From positions 31,511-69,816 of the forward strand of contig JASEGV010000006.1 in assembly GCA_030017895.1 (NCBI GenBank): DNA of 38,306 bases, in the 5' to 3' direction. The stretch is from Bacteroidota bacterium (GTDB taxonomy: Bacteria; Bacteroidota; Ignavibacteria; UBA10030; BY39). Every line of letters begins with the position of its first letter. The first letter of the stretch is position 1. Of this stretch, positions 35,148-38,306 are shown piece after piece. The notes under the pieces were generated by a model. It saw only the letters and a list, made by a program, of their open reading frames with translations, searched no databases and was not told the DNA's origin. The position numbers and the translations under genes were made by a program.

Positions 35148-38100
35148 ATGAAATATTTAACATTGTTTTTAATAGTGTTGGTAATATCGAAATCAACATA
35201 TTCCCAATCTGGTGCGTGGAATTATTTAAATTTTGAATGCGGAGGATATGTGACGGAAATAATTCCGGTAAAGTATCCGGCGGGACAGCAGCCTGGAAAC
35301 ATCAATCAACAAGTGCTTTATGCAAGAACCGACATTGGCGGGATTTATCGTAGCGAAGATAATGGTCAGAGCTGGAAATTTGGGAGTAATTATGTTAATC
35401 CTGTAGCCCCACCTGGTAATCCTGGAATATCGATATCAGAACTGAGCATACAAGGTCTTGCAGTTAGATACGATGCACAAACTGGGAAAGAAATTGTTAA
35501 TGTTGCCTGGGGAAATTATGAAAATGATGCAGAAGCTGCAGATTTCAAATCCATCTGGCGATCAAGTCGTAATGGGGAAATTGATGCCTGGACTAAATCA
35601 ACGATCACTCCTCAGAGTGTATGGTTCAAAGGTAATAAAATGGGTGTAAAGATAGGTGGACCGTGTATTATCTACGATCCGAATAATATTAATGATCAAT
35701 ATTCACATTTATACATGGGCGGATTTGAACCGAATAATGGTAAAGCATATTTGTATAAAAGTGAAAACGATGGGGTGAATTTTTCAAGGATATTAAGTTT
35801 TGAGTCATTTCAAAACAGCACAAGTAGTCCAAATGGAGAAGGCATCACTTGCATTGCAATCAAGCCAGGAAATACGAGTCATATTTGGGTAGGTACAACA
35901 CACGGTATAGTGTTTACAACAAACGGTGGCGATTCTTGGAATAGGGTTTCAGTCCCTGGTGTCGAGGAACCGTTTGTTAAAAGAATTATATTAAGGAAAG
36001 TAAGCGTTGATATAACTGGAGCAATGTTTACATGGGGAAATAATTCAGACATTACGGGGATAGGACGGGTGGTTAAAGATGGCACTTTCTGGCGATATGA
36101 TGATTTAAGTGAAATATTTTTAAACGGTTTATTGGGTGACGACAGAGGAAACAGTATGTTTGCTCCATTATCGTTTGTTGATAATTCAGAAGGTATAATT
36201 GTCGGTGGTAAATATCAAAGACCTCTTCGTAAAACTTCAGACTTTGGTGACAATTGGGTTGGCGAGGGAACCACACCAAATAAAGTGCGACTATATTATG
36301 ATGATCCCGCATTCAATAAAATTCCTAAACACTCTAACGATTATCAAAATCATCCGGAATATCCAGGTGTTGTCCATGATCAAATTTATTCGGGTATGAA
36401 TTCTTTGGTTAAAAATCCAAATACTGGTTGGGGAACTCACTGGTATATGAGCGGTGGGGCTGGCGCAAGGATAACCTCGGTTGATGTATCCAATGATAGA
36501 TTGTCAACCGCAAAATGGAAGTATTCCTTTACCCGTCAGTCAATGCCTGTTGTTTATGATGTGGTCTTTAAAAACGCCAATATTAATGGCATTAATAGGC
36601 AAACAATATTTATACCGATGTCTGATTGGACACTAGCTTGGCAATATTTAGACAATCTTAGTTTTACTACTTCTGATGACTTTGTAAGCAACGCGCTCGA
36701 ATATGATAGACAAAAAACATATGATTCTGACCTACAAGACACATACATTTCTAATGTGGTAAGGATGCTAAATGATCCAGACAATCCTAACAAAAGTTAC
36801 TGCCTCGGAGGCAGTGTATATGGATTTACGGCTGAGTATCGAAGGGCAGGATTTTACGTAAGGACTGAAAACAATGGTGCAGTTACAATAGCACGGAAAG
36901 AAACCCATCAGATTTTAACTGACAATGATAGAGCGGTTGTAGACGCAATTATTTTTAAAAAACCTGATAATGTAAATAGAATAATAGCTTTGGTAGGTGG
37001 AAACACAACTTCTTATCTGCCAGGTGGTTCAATAGGAGTGTTTTATTCGGATGATGGTGGGCAAAGTTGGTCGGAGGGAATGTTTAATATTCAAAGCACT
37101 GTTCTAGGAAAACAGACATCTACTGCTTATAGCCGATCATTGATTGCTGGGTTAAAGTCTGGTATAGACGGTTCGATAGGCGATATTTTTAACGGACATT
37201 TTTCACTCTCATACGCAGAAAGTTCGTTAGTCTACTTGTGGCTGCAATCCGCCAGTGGAAGACCGTATGGAGGCGGATTGTTCATCTCGACTGATAATGG
37301 GTCTAACTGGCGTGCGGGTGAGGATATCGAAAGTGGAGATATATATTGGGGTGCTGGTTCTTTGAAGTATATTGGAAATGACAAATTAGTTTTAGCATTT
37401 CGGGATGCTAGGTCAAATCCCAAAGGAGTGTATATTGGAGCAATTGATAGAAATAATAGTGGGAGTGTCAGTTGGACATATTTCGTTGATGCAAATAATG
37501 TTTGCTTCACCAGTGCCGATCATTTTGATGTACAGAATGAATTGTGGGCGGTGTATGGTAAAAGAATGGGTGATGCTTATGATCAAATCTACCGGTCAAC
37601 AAATAACGGTTTGATATGGACGAAGATACCTTACAGCATTACACAGAACTTTCCAAAGGTACACAGTCTGAGAATAAGACCGAACAGCGGAGAGCTTTGG
37701 GTAGCAACAGGCGGTCAGGGTGTGTGGGTTTATAAATTATTTGATCCGGGGTGGATAAGTATAACAACAGGTGTAAAAGATAAATGGAATATGGCAAGTG
37801 TTCCCATTATAATTAGTGATTACAAAAAAACAACTGTCTGGCAAGATGCAAATTCAGATGCTTTGACATGGGAAGGCGGTCCGCAATATGTATCAAAAGA
37901 TATTCTAGAAAATCGAATTGGTTACTGGATAAAATTTCCACAAAGCCAAACTGTAAACTATGTAGGTGTTCCAAGAGATTCTTTTCGCATCGGTGTAAAA
38001 GCCGGTTGGAATATGATAGGTTCTATATATCAGGATGTTCCAATTGCCAGAGTTGTTCAAAAACCAACTGGTATAACAACATCGCCTTACTATGGTTATG

Positions 38101-38306
38101 ATAATGGTTATTTTGTAACAGATGCAATACAATCTGGTAAGGCATATTGGATTAAAGTAAATCAGGATGGTGAAATAATATTAGATAAAAATTCTACTTC
38201 AGTGAGTCCACCACAATGTTCAGGCGAACAACCATCTAATCCGCCGGGTGCGCCTCCAATTCCAAAACTTGTTAAACCGGATAGCGGTGCCACAGGAATA
38301 TCAATA
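35148..38306 (+). CDS. Secreted BNR/GH74-like beta-propeller protein with C-terminal extension (copy B2, cut by window)
   Basis: 1053 codons are readable from the ATG at 35148 to the right edge without a stop. A signal peptide (MKYLTLFLIVLVISKSTYSQ) precedes WNYLNFECGGYVTEIIPVKY and LYARTDIGGIYRSEDNGQSW, so it is a paralog of the 30904 gene along its full length (Asp boxes YKSENDGVNF, FTTNGGDSW, FYSDDGGQSW, FISTDNGSNW; PMSDWTL). After GQGVWVYKLFD it continues where copy B1 stops: a duplicated WNM module (KWNMASVPII ... GYWIKFPQ and GWNMIGSIYQ ... AYWIKVNQ), a proline-rich linker, and the start of an Ig/Fn3-like repeat (LVKPDSGATGISI). A T9SS sorting domain is expected beyond the edge. A glycan-active role is suggested by the GH74 look only. 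Confidence 0.82.
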   Translation, partial: MKYLTLFLIVLVISKSTYSQSGAWNYLNFECGGYVTEIIPVKYPAGQQPGNINQQVLYARTDIGGIYRSEDNGQSWKFGSNYVNPVAPPGNPGISISELSIQGLAVRYDAQTGKEIVNVAWGNYENDAEAADFKSIWRSSRNGEIDAWTKSTITPQSVWFKGNKMGVKIGGPCIIYDPNNINDQYSHLYMGGFEPNNGKAYLYKSENDGVNFSRILSFESFQNSTSSPNGEGITCIAIKPGNTSHIWVGTTHGIVFTTNGGDSWNRVSVPGVEEPFVKRIILRKVSVDITGAMFTWGNNSDITGIGRVVKDGTFWRYDDLSEIFLNGLLGDDRGNSMFAPLSFVDNSEGIIVGGKYQRPLRKTSDFGDNWVGEGTTPNKVRLYYDDPAFNKIPKHSNDYQNHPEYPGVVHDQIYSGMNSLVKNPNTGWGTHWYMSGGAGARITSVDVSNDRLSTAKWKYSFTRQSMPVVYDVVFKNANINGINRQTIFIPMSDWTLAWQYLDNLSFTTSDDFVSNALEYDRQKTYDSDLQDTYISNVVRMLNDPDNPNKSYCLGGSVYGFTAEYRRAGFYVRTENNGAVTIARKETHQILTDNDRAVVDAIIFKKPDNVNRIIALVGGNTTSYLPGGSIGVFYSDDGGQSWSEGMFNIQSTVLGKQTSTAYSRSLIAGLKSGIDGSIGDIFNGHFSLSYAESSLVYLWLQSASGRPYGGGLFISTDNGSNWRAGEDIESGDIYWGAGSLKYIGNDKLVLAFRDARSNPKGVYIGAIDRNNSGSVSWTYFVDANNVCFTSADHFDVQNELWAVYGKRMGDAYDQIYRSTNNGLIWTKIPYSITQNFPKVHSLRIRPNSGELWVATGGQGVWVYKLFDPGWISITTGVKDKWNMASVPIIISDYKKTTVWQDANSDALTWEGGPQYVSKDILENRIGYWIKFPQSQTVNYVGVPRDSFRIGVKAGWNMIGSIYQDVPIARVVQKPTGITTSPYYGYDNGYFVTDAIQSGKAYWIKVNQDGEIILDKNSTSVSPPQCSGEQPSNPPGAPPIPKLVKPDSGATGISI

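Noticed and set aside
30904-38306. B1 and B2 as proven xyloglucanases
   Set aside because: The ARTDIGG motif and Asp boxes indicate a GH74-like or sortilin-like propeller, but Asp boxes also occur in non-enzymatic proteins and catalytic residues could not be aligned.

Overview
The window looks like a chromosomal origin segment from a low-GC bacterium of the Ignavibacteria/Chlorobiota-Bacteroidota group. The main clue is the set of large secreted proteins ending in type IX secretion (T9SS) type-A sorting domains of the NYPNPFNP...GKEVATLVN...G(I/V)YFYKL...KKLTLVK kind. It contains the replication genes dnaA, dnaN, recF, dciA, gyrB and gyrA, a set of DnaA boxes on both sides of dnaA, and one tRNA-Asn. 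Almost everything left of about 21.4 kb is on the minus strand and everything to the right is on the plus strand.

Layout. (1) 1-6.1 kb, minus: three T9SS cargo proteins (a subtilisin-like protease cut by the window edge, and two proteins with different N-terminal domains) that share a nearly identical C-terminal cassette of about 190 residues. The gaps between them hold palindromic repeats and two relic copies of the sorting-domain tail. (2) 6.2-9.0 kb, minus: small accessory genes (a DUF2283 pair, a Uma2-family nuclease, a nucleotidyltransferase/HI0074 pair, a coiled-coil membrane protein) separated by dispersed palindromes and one MITE-like element. (3) 9.1-18.1 kb, minus: gyrA, gyrB, dciA, recF and dnaN as one tightly packed operon, then dnaA. 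The gaps at 16267-16599 and 18082-18435 hold oppositely oriented DnaA-box clusters, that is, a bipartite oriC. (4) 18.4-21.4 kb, minus: an operon ybaB-recR-lipoprotein-lipoprotein-ftsX. (5) 21.5 kb, plus: tRNA-Asn(GTT) with its own promoter and terminator. (6) 21.8-25.6 kb, plus: a two-component system with a beta-propeller sensor kinase and a NarL-type regulator. (7) 25.7-29.2 kb, plus: a TssK-like protein (type VI secretion baseplate family, closest in look to the Bacteroidota-type TssK) followed by a soluble P-loop GTPase with a C-terminal coiled coil. (8) 29.2-38.3 kb, plus: two tandem copies of a gene pair, each an SBBP-repeat T9SS protein followed by a large BNR/GH74-like beta-propeller protein. 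The last gene runs off the window.

The part most likely to be undescribed is (7)-(8): a TssK-like/GTPase pair without other type VI genes in the window, whose GTPase stop codon is separated by one base from the GTG start of an exported T9SS propeller protein, followed by a duplicated secreted-protein cassette and preceded by a dedicated-looking two-component system. A recurring promoter form, TTGNNT-N17-TATATT, can be seen upstream of several genes, including divergent copies serving tRNA-Asn and ybaB. All identifications come from reading motifs; no database search was run.
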